A stretch of 64,000 nucleotides of DNA from Williamsia muralis NBRC 105860 (GCF_001598915.1 NZ_BDAP01000002.1:992001-1056000), one strand, 5' to 3'; shown: positions 36,170 to 44,910, counted from the stretch's first letter. A program made the numbers and translations. Notes: a model not told the origin generated them from the letters alone.

Positions 36170-36799
36170 ATGTCGCGTCGATTCTTGTTGTGGACCGTGT
36201 CGGTGCTGACCGTCTGTCTTCTGGTGGCCGGTGCCATCATCACGACGATCGTGGGTCTGCACTACCGAGACACCAAACTCGCCGAGGACGCCCGCGGTGA
36301 GGCGCTGGAGGCAGGCAAGCAGACAGCGACATTGATGTTCGGCTACCAACCCGACAATGTCGAGCAGCACGTGGCCGATACGCGAAAGTCGTTGTCGGGC
36401 CCGGCTGAGCAGCAGTACGACGAGATCATCAAAGAGGCGAACCTCGTTGCGGAAGTGCAGAAGCAACAGGTCAAATCTGAGGTGTCCATTCAGGACGCCG
36501 GTGTTGTCACGTCGAGCCGCGACAAGGCGTTGCTGCTGATCTTCATGAACCAGTCGGTCACCAAAGGCGGTAAGGATTTGGTGTCGGTCAACGCCAGTCG
36601 GCTGCAGTACTCGATGGAACGGTCGGGCGACAAGTGGCTGGTGACCAACATCGACATCCTCACCGACGATTCGGTGAAGGCCCGACTGGCGGAAGAAGGC
36701 GACAAGCCCGGTGCGTCGTCGGTGCCGGTTCCGGTGCCATCGGAACCAGCGCCTCCCCAGAGCCCGGCACCTGCCGAGACGCCGGTGCCCACCCCCTGA
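36170..36799 (+). CDS. Mce4-associated membrane protein B (Mam4B type)
   Basis: A 209-residue protein with an N-terminal signal-anchor (LLWTVSVLTVCLLVAGAIITTIVG, about residues 6-29 when read in two parts), an alpha+beta Mce-associated domain (residues 40-180; KQTATLMFGYQPDNV, LLIFMNQSVTKGG, MERSGDKWLVTNIDIL) and a Pro/Val-rich tail. It corresponds to Rv3492c, the last gene of the mce4 operon. The ATG directly follows the stop of the previous gene with no gap. A strong terminator follows. Confidence 0.88.
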   Translation: MSRRFLLWTVSVLTVCLLVAGAIITTIVGLHYRDTKLAEDARGEALEAGKQTATLMFGYQPDNVEQHVADTRKSLSGPAEQQYDEIIKEANLVAEVQKQQVKSEVSIQDAGVVTSSRDKALLLIFMNQSVTKGGKDLVSVNASRLQYSMERSGDKWLVTNIDILTDDSVKARLAEEGDKPGASSVPVPVPSEPAPPQSPAPAETPVPTP

Positions 36800-36816
36800 G
36801 CGGTACTAGCCCTAAT

Positions 36817-36861
36817 CATCAGTCAGGCCCCCCGATCGTGAATCGGGGGGCCTGACTGATG
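36817..36861. terminator. Perfect 20-bp bidirectional terminator hairpin after the mce4 operon
   Basis: CATCAGTCAGGCCCCCCGAT at 36817-36836 pairs without mismatch with 36842-36861 across a 5-base loop. It ends the mce4 operon on the plus strand and can also act on the convergent aldehyde dehydrogenase transcript. Confidence 0.92.
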
Positions 36862-36862
36862 T

Positions 36863-36940
36863 CGGAGGTTCTGGCAGTTCCTCCGGTTTGGGCTACTTCC
36901 TCCGACTGCAACCGGAGGTTCTGGCTGCAGTCGGAGGAAG
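36863..36940. repeat. Hairpin cluster with CGGAGGTTCTGGC direct repeats
   Basis: CGGAGGTTCTGGC occurs at 36863-36875 and 36913-36925. A perfect 15-bp stem (36896-36910 with 36926-36940) has the second copy in its loop. The first copy forms a smaller hairpin with CCTCCG. These lie beside the main terminator, before the aldehyde dehydrogenase stop. Confidence 0.85.
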
Positions 36941-36946
36941 TGCGAA

Positions 36947-38434
36947 CTAAGCGGTCGGGTCGTAACCCATCGGGAGGATGACCGACTTGTGTTCGAGGTA
37001 CGACTCGAGCCCCTCCGGACCGTTTTCGCGCCCGATGCCTGAGTTCTTGTAACCACCGAACGGCGATCCCGGGTCGATGGCGTACCAGTTGACGCCGTAC
37101 GTGCCGGTGCGGATTTGTGCGGCGATCTCCAAGCCGTGCTCGACGTCGGCGGTCCACACCGTGCCGGCGAGGCCGTAGTCGGAGTCGTTGGCGATTGCGA
37201 CGGCTTCTTCTTCGGTGTCGTAATCGATCACAGAGATCACCGGACCGAAGATCTCCTCGCGGGCGATCGTCATGTCGTTGGTGACACCGGTGAAGATGGT
37301 CGGGCTCAGGTAGTAGCCGGACTCGAGGCCCTCGGGGCGGGTGCTGTCGAGAACTGCTGTGGCACCAGCCTCTTTGCCCTGACGGATGTAGTCCTCGACC
37401 TTACTGCGCTGCTTCTCGGTGATCAGTGGTCCGAGCTGGGCCTCTGGATCGTCGGGGAGGCCCGGCTTGAGCAGCTTCGCCGCTTCGACCATGGCGTCGA
37501 CGATCTCGTCGCGCTTGCTGCTCGGAACAAGGACGCGGGTCTGCGCAACACACGCCTGCCCCGTGTTCATCAGACCGGTGAAGGTGAGCATGCCGGCGAT
37601 CTCGGCAGGGTCGGCATCGGCGAGCACGATGGCCGCCGATTTGCCGCCCAATTCGAGCGAACAGCGCTTGAGCTGCTCACCGCATGCCGCGCCGATTGCC
37701 TTGCCTGCGGCGGTGGAGCCAGTGAAGGTGATCTTGTCGACGTCGGGGTGTGCGACAAGCGCTTTGCCCGTGTCGGGTCCGCCGGGAACCACGGAGAGCA
37801 CGCCTTCGGGAAGGCCGGCCTCGGTGAACAGTTCGGCGATCACGTTGGCCGACAACGGTGTTTCCGGGGCGGGCTTGAGAACCACCGAACAACCGGCCGA
37901 CAATGCGGGTCCGAGTTTGTTGCAGATCAGGAACAGCGGCACATTCCACGCGGTGATCGCGCCGACGACGCCGACGGGCTCACGGGTGATCTGCGTCTTC
38001 CCGAACAGACCGTCGCGGTACTCGTGCCAGGTGTAATTGATTGCGGCTTTGGCGTATTCGCGGAGCACTCCGGTGGCCGGCAGCTGCTGCAAGGTGGCGA
38101 CAGCTGACGGGGGCGCCCCCATCTCCGACGACACCAGTTCGGCGATCTCGCCGCCGCGTTCGTCGATGAGGTCGGCGACTTTGGCAACCACAGCGGCCCG
38201 CTCTTCGGGAGTCTTGTTGCGCCAGACGCCGGAGTCGAAAGCCGCTCGGGCCGTCCGAACTGCGGTGTCGACATCGGTCTCATCGGCGAGGGGAGTGCTA
38301 CCGACACGTTGGCCGGTGGCCGGCGAGTAGACCTCGAGGACATCGGTGGAGTGGGCGCTGGTCCACTTGCCGCCGATGTAGAGCTCTGCGTAGTCACGCG
38401 AGGTGGTGGGTGCCGCGTCAACGGTGTCCGTCAT
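36947..38434 (-). CDS. NAD(P)-dependent aldehyde dehydrogenase, KstR-regulated
   Basis: A 495-residue ALDH-superfamily enzyme: YIGGKWTSAHSTDVLEVYSP, GAITAWNVPLFLICNKLGPAL (cofactor site), FTGSTAAGKAIG, catalytic Glu in SLELGGKSA, catalytic Cys in NTGQACVAQTR, and EEIFGPVISVIDYD. GGAGG lies ahead of the ATG and a KstR box is at 38470-38483, so it is transcribed with the sterol genes. It would oxidise an aldehyde from sterol degradation, perhaps the C26 aldehyde or propionaldehyde released by retro-aldol cleavage (inference). It converges on the mce4 operon. Confidence 0.9.
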   Translation of the reverse strand: MTDTVDAAPTTSRDYAELYIGGKWTSAHSTDVLEVYSPATGQRVGSTPLADETDVDTAVRTARAAFDSGVWRNKTPEERAAVVAKVADLIDERGGEIAELVSSEMGAPPSAVATLQQLPATGVLREYAKAAINYTWHEYRDGLFGKTQITREPVGVVGAITAWNVPLFLICNKLGPALSAGCSVVLKPAPETPLSANVIAELFTEAGLPEGVLSVVPGGPDTGKALVAHPDVDKITFTGSTAAGKAIGAACGEQLKRCSLELGGKSAAIVLADADPAEIAGMLTFTGLMNTGQACVAQTRVLVPSSKRDEIVDAMVEAAKLLKPGLPDDPEAQLGPLITEKQRSKVEDYIRQGKEAGATAVLDSTRPEGLESGYYLSPTIFTGVTNDMTIAREEIFGPVISVIDYDTEEEAVAIANDSDYGLAGTVWTADVEHGLEIAAQIRTGTYGVNWYAIDPGSPFGGYKNSGIGRENGPEGLESYLEHKSVILPMGYDPTA

Positions 38435-38469
38435 TGGTCCTCCAGTTGGTTATCACTTCAGCCCAATGT

Positions 38470-38483
38470 TAGAACACGTTCCA
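38470..38483. promoter_or_regulatory. KstR operator-like site upstream of the aldehyde dehydrogenase
   Basis: TAGAACACGTTCCA is one base from the full palindrome, 35 bases upstream of the aldehyde dehydrogenase ATG. Confidence 0.88.
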
Positions 38484-38630
38484 GTTTTGCGATACGGGTC
38501 TGATCTTTCACTTCGTGCCGAATAAGGGGGTCGGGTCGGCTCGCGATGCCGGAGGTTGCTCGCTTCGCGGACCGAGCGTGGCCGGGTTTTGTGGGCGCAC
38601 CCCCGTGCCCACTCCACTACCGTCACACGG

Positions 38631-39413
38631 ATGGAGGAATCCGACGCACTGCTGGCCCAGGTGGCAGCGCGGTTGCGGGCGGCGGGTTGTGTGTTCGCAG
38701 AAGATGAAGCCCGGATCCTGGTCGGCGAGGCCCTCGACCCCGGCACGCTCGAAAAGCTGGTGCGACGTCGGGTGGGCGGCGAGCCGCTGGAGTACGTCGT
38801 CGGTGCGGCGGAGTTCGGTGGACTGATGGTGGCAGTGCTGCCGGGTGTGTTCGTTCCGCGCCAACGGTCCCTGTTACTGGTCGACGTCGCGGCGGACGGA
38901 GCGCCGTCCGCCAGCGTGGTCGTGGATCTGTGCTGTGGCTCGGGCGCACTGGCCGCGCTGTACGCGGCGCGACATCCGGACGCGCAGATTGTGGCCGCCG
39001 ACATCGACCCGGTGGCGGCCGAATGCGCCCGGATCAATCTGGCGGGTCGCGGCGAGGTTTTCTGCGGTGACCTCTTCGAACCGCTCCCCACGCACATCCG
39101 GGGACACGTGAATGTGCTGATGTGCAACGTGCCGTACGTTCCCACGGCCGCCATTTCGACCATGCCGCCCGAAGCCCGGGATTTCGAGCCTGCCGCGACT
39201 CTCGACGGCGGCCCCGACGGCCTCGACCTGATGCGCGAGGTCGTCGCGCAGGCGCCGGGGTGGTTGGCGCCCCGCGGCCGACTGGTGATGGAAGTGAGTG
39301 CAGCGCAGGTCGATTCGGCCCGAGAAGTGTTCACTCAGGCCGGGCTCTCACTGTCCGTCCACTCCGACGCTGAACGCGGTGCCACCGTGGTGGCAGGGGT
39401 CAGGACGGGGTGA
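38631..39413 (+). CDS. PrmC/HemK-like N5-glutamine methyltransferase family protein
   Basis: A 260-residue class I SAM methyltransferase of the PrmC/HemK kind: an N-terminal helical part with DEARILVGEAL and RVGGEPLEYVVGAAEFGGL, then SAM motif VVDLCCGSGALAALYA, IVAADIDPVAAECARINL and the motif LMCNVPYVPT. In true PrmC the active-site motif is NPPY; here it is NVPY, so glutamine methylation of release factors is uncertain. ATG 38631 is the first sensible start after the ALDH promoter region. It ends tail to tail with mhuD, overlapping by 14 bases. Confidence 0.78.
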   Translation: MEESDALLAQVAARLRAAGCVFAEDEARILVGEALDPGTLEKLVRRRVGGEPLEYVVGAAEFGGLMVAVLPGVFVPRQRSLLLVDVAADGAPSASVVVDLCCGSGALAALYAARHPDAQIVAADIDPVAAECARINLAGRGEVFCGDLFEPLPTHIRGHVNVLMCNVPYVPTAAISTMPPEARDFEPAATLDGGPDGLDLMREVVAQAPGWLAPRGRLVMEVSAAQVDSAREVFTQAGLSLSVHSDAERGATVVAGVRTG

Positions 39414-39705
39414 CGTCCAGGACCACCTCGAACTCGAGCAGGTCTGCACCCGAGGCGACGGGCTTGGCACGCTCGCCGGCGTGTGCTTCCCGTGCGGGCC
39501 CCGCCGCCCAGGCCTGAAAGTCCTCTTCGGACTCCCACTGGGTCACCACGAAGTAGCGGTCATCGCCCTTGACCGGTCGCAGCAACTGGAAACCGAGGAA
39601 ACCCTTCGAGCCATCGACACTGTGGGCGCGATGGGCAAAGCGCTTCTCCAGCTCGGGTCCGGCGCCTTCGGGAACGGAAATCGCATTGATCTTCACAACA
39701 GCCAT
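39400..39705 (-). CDS. mhuD: MhuD, haem-degrading monooxygenase
   Basis: A 101-residue dimeric ferredoxin-fold protein almost collinear with M. tuberculosis MhuD (Rv3592), which opens haem to mycobilin and frees iron. The key residues Asn7, Trp66 and His75 are all present at the same numbers when ATG 39705 is used (MAVVKINAI at the start, WAAGP and EAHAG later), which decides this start over the upstream in-frame codon. It is divergent from the hydrolase at 39831, as in the Rv3592/Rv3591c pair. No iron box was identified upstream. Confidence 0.93.
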   Translation of the reverse strand: MAVVKINAISVPEGAGPELEKRFAHRAHSVDGSKGFLGFQLLRPVKGDDRYFVVTQWESEEDFQAWAAGPAREAHAGERAKPVASGADLLEFEVVLDVTPS

Positions 39706-39830
39706 GGCGATCACCCTACCGGCGGAGTGTGCTCCTCAACTGTTCCCTGCGGCTGCTATCCGTGCCTGCTCCGGCCGGCGGTGACTCTGGCCGGAGTCAT
39801 GCCCCGACGTAGCCGATAAGGTTCTACCCC

Positions 39831-40601
39831 GTGAGTGCGGACGCGGGTTTCATCGACTACGGCGGGATGCCCGGGCGTCCGCCGATCGTGCTGTTGCACG
39901 GGTTGATGGGTCGCGGCCGCACATGGCAACGCCAGATCCCGTGGCTTCGCAGGTACGGACGAGTGTTCGCTTACGACGCGGCGTGGCATCGCGGAGCGAA
40001 GAGCATCGAAGAGCCGTCGCCCGAAAATCTGTGCACCGAGCGGTTTGTCGGCGACCTGGCCGAAGTACTGACGTGGATCGACATGGGTCCGGCCGTTCTG
40101 GTGGGGCATTCCATGGGCGGCCTACACGCATGGTGTGCCGCTGCGGACTACCCCGAGCTGGTGTCTGCTCTGGTGATCGAGGACATGGCACCGGACTTTC
40201 GGGGTCGCACCACCGCGGGGTGGCGCCCATGGTTCGAGTCGTGGCCGGACCGGTTCGAGACACTTGCGCACGCGCAGCAGATGTTCGGAGAGGTAGCCGG
40301 CCGCTACTTCTACGAGGCATTTGACGACGGCGCGCTACACGGTCGTCTCGACGTGTGGGCGCAGATCGCCGAAGAGTGGGGTCGTCGTGACTTCTGGCAG
40401 CAGTGGGATGCGGTGGCGGTACCGAGCCTGCTGCTCGAGGCCGAGAACAGTGTCACCCCGCCAGGCCAGATGCACACGATGTCGCAAGCACACGAGAACG
40501 CAATCCTTTTGCGGGTCAGCGGATCCGACCACTTGATCCATGACTCCGCGCCCGACGAGTACCGCGGCGCAGTGGAGGCATTCCTGTCCGGACTGACGTG
40601 A
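39831..40601 (+). CDS. Alpha/beta hydrolase, Rv3591c-like
   Basis: A 256-residue alpha/beta-hydrolase: oxyanion-hole segment VLLHGLMGRGRTW, nucleophile elbow VGHSMGGLHAWCAA with the catalytic Ser, and the catalytic His in SGSDHLIHDSAP. GTG 39831 follows a short divergent promoter region opposite mhuD. The substrate is unknown. Order and neighbours match Rv3591c in M. tuberculosis. It ends 12 bases from the convergent mutY stop. Confidence 0.85.
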   Translation: MSADAGFIDYGGMPGRPPIVLLHGLMGRGRTWQRQIPWLRRYGRVFAYDAAWHRGAKSIEEPSPENLCTERFVGDLAEVLTWIDMGPAVLVGHSMGGLHAWCAAADYPELVSALVIEDMAPDFRGRTTAGWRPWFESWPDRFETLAHAQQMFGEVAGRYFYEAFDDGALHGRLDVWAQIAEEWGRRDFWQQWDAVAVPSLLLEAENSVTPPGQMHTMSQAHENAILLRVSGSDHLIHDSAPDEYRGAVEAFLSGLT

Positions 40602-40613
40602 TCGGTCCGGCGA

Positions 40614-41507
40614 TCATCCTTCGCCGGCCAGTGCGAACCGCCCATCGTCGGTGATCTCCGCCAATCCGTCGACGAGCAGCGAGTCGAGCGCACGATCGCG
40701 CTGTGCCGTGTCAGTGGTCCACACCAGATCGAGTCGCGCCCGCTCGACAGGGATGTCGCTGTCCCGCAACACATCCAACAGCAGTCCGCGCACCTGACGG
40801 TCGGTTCCGGCGAACTTCTGCACCTTGCGGGCAGGCCCATCATGCGCGGGTCGTCCGGCCGCGACCCACCGGCAACCGGTGAGAGGGCAGAGCGGGCAGC
40901 GAGGGTTCTTGGCGACGCAGACCAGCGCACCCAACTCCATCAGGGCCGCGGAGAAGCGGGGCGCGCGTGAGTCGGCGGGTAACAGGCCCGCGACATCAAC
41001 GAGGTCGGCGCGTGCGGGGTTGCCGGGTTCGGCACGGCCGTGGACGGCCCGGGCGACGACCCGCCGGACATTCGTGTCGACCACGGGCACCGACTGACCG
41101 TAGGCAAAGCACGCAATGGCGCGGGCCGTGTAATCGCCGATGCCGGGCAGCGTGAGCAAGACGTCGACATCACTGGGGACCACGTCGCCGTGCTCGGCGG
41201 CGAGTACAGCCGAGCACGCGTGCAGCCGCATCGCGCGGCGGGGATAGCCGAGCTTGCCCCAGGCCCGCACCACTTCACCCACTGGGCTCGCGGCCATCGC
41301 CGACGGGACCGGCCACCGTTCGATCCACTGTTCCCAAATCGGCGCCACCCGTGACACCGGCGTCTGCTGGAGCATGATCTCGCTGATCAGGATGTGCCAG
41401 GCCGTGACGCCGCGACGTCGCCAGGGTAGGTCGCGTTCGGCCTCGTCGAACCAACTGAGCAAGTTGGTGGGCGGGACCGGAGAGGGGGAGTGCAGAATGT
41501 CAGCCAT
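40614..41507 (-). CDS. mutY: MutY, A/G-specific adenine DNA glycosylase
   Basis: A 297-residue HhH-GPD glycosylase that removes adenine mispaired with 8-oxoguanine. Motifs: LISEIMLQQTPVSRV with the catalytic Glu, the helix-hairpin-helix LPGIGDYTARAI, VVDTNVRRV with the catalytic Asp, and the [4Fe-4S] loop CVAKNPRCPLCPLTGC with four Cys. The C-terminal recognition domain is short, as in mycobacteria. The ATG at 41507 overlaps the 5' end of the divergent carbonic anhydrase gene by 11 bases. Confidence 0.93.
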   Translation of the reverse strand: MADILHSPSPVPPTNLLSWFDEAERDLPWRRRGVTAWHILISEIMLQQTPVSRVAPIWEQWIERWPVPSAMAASPVGEVVRAWGKLGYPRRAMRLHACSAVLAAEHGDVVPSDVDVLLTLPGIGDYTARAIACFAYGQSVPVVDTNVRRVVARAVHGRAEPGNPARADLVDVAGLLPADSRAPRFSAALMELGALVCVAKNPRCPLCPLTGCRWVAAGRPAHDGPARKVQKFAGTDRQVRGLLLDVLRDSDIPVERARLDLVWTTDTAQRDRALDSLLVDGLAEITDDGRFALAGEG

Positions 41508-42150
41508 GGCTCAAACAACCCCCGCTCAGGCATGGAAATCGCTGCGTGAAGGCAATGAACGCTTCGTGGCAGGCAAGTCGCTTCATCCCAGTCAGGGTAT
41601 CGAGGACCGCGCCCGGCTCGCTGCCGGGCAGCATCCGCGGGCGGTGCTCTTCGGGTGCGCCGACTCGCGGGTGGCAGCGGAGATCATCTTCGATCAGGGG
41701 CTCGGCGAGATGTTCGTGATCCGGACGGCCGGGCACGTCATCGACTCGGCGGTGCTGGGCTCGATCGAGTACGCCGTGGAGGTCCTCGACGTGCCGCTGA
41801 TCGCCGTCCTCGGGCACGACAGCTGTGGTGCCGTCCGGGCGACACTGGACGCACTCGACGACCTGCAGATTCCCGGAGGATTCATCCGCGACGTCGTCGA
41901 ACGCGTCACGCCGAGCATCCTGGCCGGACGAAGCGAAGGTCTCACCCGCGTCGACGAGTTCGAAGCCAGGCATGTCAAGGAAACCGGCCGCCTGATGGTT
42001 CAGCGCAGCCGGATCATCTCCGACAAGATCGAGCGCGGCGAACTGGGAATCGTCGGACTCACATACGAACTGGCCGAAGGTGTGGTTCGTCTGAACGGGA
42101 CGCTCGGCGAGATCGGCGAGGATCCGGAGATGCCAAGCCTGGCGTCGTGA
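41497..42150 (+). CDS. canB: Beta-carbonic anhydrase, CanB (Rv3588c)-like
   Basis: A 217-residue beta-class carbonic anhydrase interconverting CO2 and bicarbonate. The zinc ligands are in FGCADSRV (C-x-D-x-R) and GHDSCGAV (H-x2-C). ATG 41497 follows GAGGGGGAG at a good distance; ATG 41506 gives the N-terminus closer to relatives (MAQTTPAQAWKSL) but lies 15 bases from that site. Either start overlaps the mutY start head to head. Gene order matches M. tuberculosis Rv3588c. Confidence 0.92.
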   Translation: MSAMAQTTPAQAWKSLREGNERFVAGKSLHPSQGIEDRARLAAGQHPRAVLFGCADSRVAAEIIFDQGLGEMFVIRTAGHVIDSAVLGSIEYAVEVLDVPLIAVLGHDSCGAVRATLDALDDLQIPGGFIRDVVERVTPSILAGRSEGLTRVDEFEARHVKETGRLMVQRSRIISDKIERGELGIVGLTYELAEGVVRLNGTLGEIGEDPEMPSLAS

Positions 42151-42243
42151 GCCACCGCCTTTGAGATGTCTCGCACAGAGGTTAAATGCGACACGCCGCG
42201 CGAGGTGAGCCGGTGGCCACCGCGGTGCCACTAGCGTCGGGGT

Positions 42244-43029
42244 GTGCTAGATCCTCAGGGCCCCCTGCCGCCGGAAATTTACTGGCGCCGACGCGCACTC
42301 GCGGTCGGCGTCCTGGTGGTGGTGCTTGCCGTGATCATCGGACTCGTCTTCTGGGTGACCGGTGACGACAACGGTAAGAACACGGCCAACAGCACCGAGC
42401 TGAATGCCTCGTCGAGCTACGCGCTGCCGTCGGCCTACAAGGATCCGTCGGCCTACAAGGATCCGTCGGCATCGCAGTCCGCGGTTCCCGGTGGCGGTTC
42501 GGGTGGTACCGGCGGAGGAGACGTCGCCGGTGCGAACCCCGATCAGCCCGGTGCCTCAGGTGCTCCCGGTATCCCGGGCGGCACCCCGGTCGGAGAGACG
42601 CCGCAACCTGTCCCCGCCAGCGGACTGTGCCCCGACCAGAACATCTCCGTGGTGCTCTACACCGACAAGCCGGCATACGTCGAGGGCGAGCAGCCGATCT
42701 TCACCATCGCCATCACCAACGCAGGGCTCTCCGATTGCACCCGCGACGTCGGCAAGGGCATGCAGAACGTGACCGTGCTGAACCTCGCAGGCGACCGCCG
42801 CATCTGGTCGTCCGGCGACTGCGCGCCGGTCGAAGGCGTCAACAACCAGCTCCTCAAGCCGGGGCAGCAGGTCAAGGACACCATCGACTGGTCCGGTACC
42901 ACCAGCAGTCCCGGTTGCGAGACGCCGCGCCAACCCGTTGCTCCGGGTGCCTACCAGGCCGTCGCCAAGATCGGTGAGAAGCCGAGTGCCCCGATCACGT
43001 TCAACGTGAATCGACCGAACGCGCAGTAG
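42244..43029 (+). CDS. Membrane-anchored secreted protein, Rv3587c-like
   Basis: A 261-residue protein with a short cytoplasmic start, one transmembrane helix (LAVGVLVVVLAVIIGLVFWV, about residues 19-38), a Ser/Gly/Pro-rich linker up to residue 125, and a beta-rich extracytoplasmic domain with four Cys (GLCPDQN, LSDCTRD, SGDCAPV, SPGCETP) likely to form two disulfides. The linker contains the exact repeat SAYKDP twice, encoded by an 18-bp tandem repeat (42427-42462). It occupies the Rv3587c position between canB and disA. Function unknown. Confidence 0.8.
   Translation: MLDPQGPLPPEIYWRRRALAVGVLVVVLAVIIGLVFWVTGDDNGKNTANSTELNASSSYALPSAYKDPSAYKDPSASQSAVPGGGSGGTGGGDVAGANPDQPGASGAPGIPGGTPVGETPQPVPASGLCPDQNISVVLYTDKPAYVEGEQPIFTIAITNAGLSDCTRDVGKGMQNVTVLNLAGDRRIWSSGDCAPVEGVNNQLLKPGQQVKDTIDWSGTTSSPGCETPRQPVAPGAYQAVAKIGEKPSAPITFNVNRPNAQ
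42427..42462 (+). repeat. 18-bp coding tandem repeat
   Basis: CCGTCGGCCTACAAGGAT occurs twice in direct succession (42427-42444 and 42445-42462) and begins a third time before diverging. It lies in the flexible linker of the Rv3587c-like protein. Confidence 0.95.
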
Positions 43030-43033
43030 TATC

Positions 43034-43207
43034 TGCTCGCTTCGCTCGCTTGTCGGTGTGGCCTCGGTCGGTTGTTCTTCCCTTCTCCTCACCAATAGCG
43101 GTCGGGCGGCCCGCGTTGTTTGGACTGACGATGAGCGAGCGCCAGCGATGCGAAGAGGAGGGAAAACGACGCGACCAGGCCGCCCAGACCACGCGAGCGA
43201 GCGAGCA
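43034..43207. repeat. Long imperfect inverted repeat between the Rv3587c-like gene and disA
   Basis: Arms 43034-43090 and 43155-43207 pair over most of their length with small gaps: TGCTCGCTTCGCTCGC with its complement at the outer ends, GGCCT and GGTCG in the middle, and CCCT-CTCCTC at the inner ends. The spacer is about 64 bases. No coding sequence is supported inside. The disA stop codon lies just outside the right arm. Confidence 0.8.
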
Positions 43208-43210
43208 AAT

Positions 43211-44293
43211 TTAATCGAACCGTTCGATGCTGGACTCGGCCAGCCGGGACAGTCCCTCGCGGATGTGCCTGGCCCAGATGCTGCCGATGCCCTCGACCGC
43301 CTGCAGGTCGGCGGCGGTGGCTGCCAGTAGCGCTTGCAGCGTGCCGTAGCTGCGGACGAGCCGGTCGATGTGAGCGAACTGCAGACGCGGGATCCGGGCC
43401 AGCAATCGGTAACCCCGCGGGCTCATCGCGGTGTCCTGGGCGTCGATCGTATTCGGGTAGCCGAAAGCCCGGGCCAGGGCGGTGAGGTCCAAAAGATCGG
43501 TGTCCGTGAGGTTTTCGATGGCGGTGAGGGCTTGCTCGACCTCCATTGTGCTGGCGGGCTCGGGACTGGCGAAGTAGTCGCGAACCACCAGCTCGCGTTG
43601 AGAGTCGTTGTCGCCCACCAACTCTTCGAGCTGCAGCCGCAGCTGACGGCCGTTGACACCGAGTTCGAGAACGTAGTGTTCGATCTCCTCGGAGACCCGG
43701 CGCACCATCTCGAGCCGCTGCACAACGGTCATCGCATCGCGCAGCGTTACGTAATCTTCGATCTCTGATCGTGAAAGCGCGGTACTGACCTCATCGAGTC
43801 GAGTCTTGTATCGCTCGAGAGTGGCGACAGCGAGATTGGCGCGCGAGAGGATCGCGTCCGATCCCTCGACGACATACCGGATTCCGGCCACGTAGGCACT
43901 GACGATGGACATCGAGGCGCTGACCGAGATCACCGGGTAGCCGGTCTGGATGGCGGTGCGTTCGGCAGAACGATGCCGGGTGCCCGACTCTTCGGTCGGG
44001 ATGGACGGGTCGGGCACCAATTGCACGTTGGCACGCACGATTCTGGCGCCATCGGTGGACAGCACCACCGCGCCGTCCATCTTCGACAGCTCGCGCAATC
44101 GGGTGGGAGCGAACGCGACGTCCAGATGGAAGCCACCGGCACAGATCCGTTCGACCTCGGGATCGTGCCCGATGACGATCAAAGCGCCTGTGCGGCCACG
44201 CAGGATGCGTTCTAGGCCATCTCGCAGCGGAGTGCCCGGCGCCAGCCGAGCAATCGTGGTGCGGAGCAGGTCCGAGGCCGGAACCTCAGCCAT
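43211..44293 (-). CDS. disA: DisA, DNA integrity scanning diadenylate cyclase
   Basis: A 360-residue DisA: the N-terminal diadenylate cyclase domain carries the catalytic motifs DGA (residues 73-75) and RHR (106-108), the middle is helical, and the C-terminal HhH DNA-binding domain holds [22 protein letters not shown]. It makes cyclic di-AMP from two ATP and slows on branched DNA. ATG 44293 is preceded by GAAAGG and gives the family length; the open frame runs 30 codons further upstream. It lies near radA, its usual partner, but a plus-strand thioesterase gene lies between them. Confidence 0.95.
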   Translation of the reverse strand: MAEVPASDLLRTTIARLAPGTPLRDGLERILRGRTGALIVIGHDPEVERICAGGFHLDVAFAPTRLRELSKMDGAVVLSTDGARIVRANVQLVPDPSIPTEESGTRHRSAERTAIQTGYPVISVSASMSIVSAYVAGIRYVVEGSDAILSRANLAVATLERYKTRLDEVSTALSRSEIEDYVTLRDAMTVVQRLEMVRRVSEEIEHYVLELGVNGRQLRLQLEELVGDNDSQRELVVRDYFASPEPASTMEVEQALTAIENLTDTDLLDLTALARAFGYPNTIDAQDTAMSPRGYRLLARIPRLQFAHIDRLVRSYGTLQALLAATAADLQAVEGIGSIWARHIREGLSRLAESSIERFD

Positions 44294-44340
44294 GAGGCGC
44301 CTTTCTGTTGTCCATGAGATGGAGACTAGATTAGCTGTCT

Positions 44341-44910
44341 GTGAAAACAACTTTCGTGCTGCCCGATGAGCTGGTCCCGGCAAGCCGTTCGGCCAAGGCC
44401 CCGGCGCCCGGTGAAGTGGTGCGGGCGCACAACCCGATGTGCTTCGGCTGCGGTGATCGCTCCGAGGCCGGTCTGCACATGAAGGCGATCGCGGGCGAGG
44501 GCACCGACGTCACCGCCCGGATGCAGGTGGAGCCCCGATTCGAGGGCGGCCCCGGCGTCATCCACGGGGGCATCCTCTCGACCGCGTTCGACGAGGTGAT
44601 GGGTCTGACGCACTGGATGGTGGGCGCGATTGCTGTGACCGCGCACCTGGAGATCGACTTCGCCAAACCCATCCCGGTGGGCAGTGAACTACGGCTCGAG
44701 GCCGAGACGGTCGGCACCGTTCGGCGCAAGCTGTATTCGCGTGCCGTTGCCTACCTGGGCGACGACACCGAGCCCGTGGGCGTCGCGCACGCGATCTTCG
44801 TGCAGATCAAGCCCCTGGAGCATTTCAAGGACAGTTTCGAGGCGAGTGGTGCGGCCGAGTTCTACGGCGAGCGCATCGCCCGTCACGACCGGGGAAGCAG
44901 CAGCGTCTAG
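44341..44910 (+). CDS. PaaI-like hotdog-fold thioesterase
   Basis: A 189-residue hotdog-fold protein: [15 protein letters not shown] with a Cys pair at the N-terminus, the core helix [22 protein letters not shown] with the G-x-x-H-G-G motif of PaaI thioesterases, and [20 protein letters not shown]. It would hydrolyse an acyl-CoA; the substrate is not visible. GTG 44341 lies 47 bases from the divergent disA start. Its stop overlaps the end of radA by 4 bases, tail to tail. It sits between radA and disA in reverse orientation. Confidence 0.82.
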   Translation: MKTTFVLPDELVPASRSAKAPAPGEVVRAHNPMCFGCGDRSEAGLHMKAIAGEGTDVTARMQVEPRFEGGPGVIHGGILSTAFDEVMGLTHWMVGAIAVTAHLEIDFAKPIPVGSELRLEAETVGTVRRKLYSRAVAYLGDDTEPVGVAHAIFVQIKPLEHFKDSFEASGAAEFYGERIARHDRGSSSV

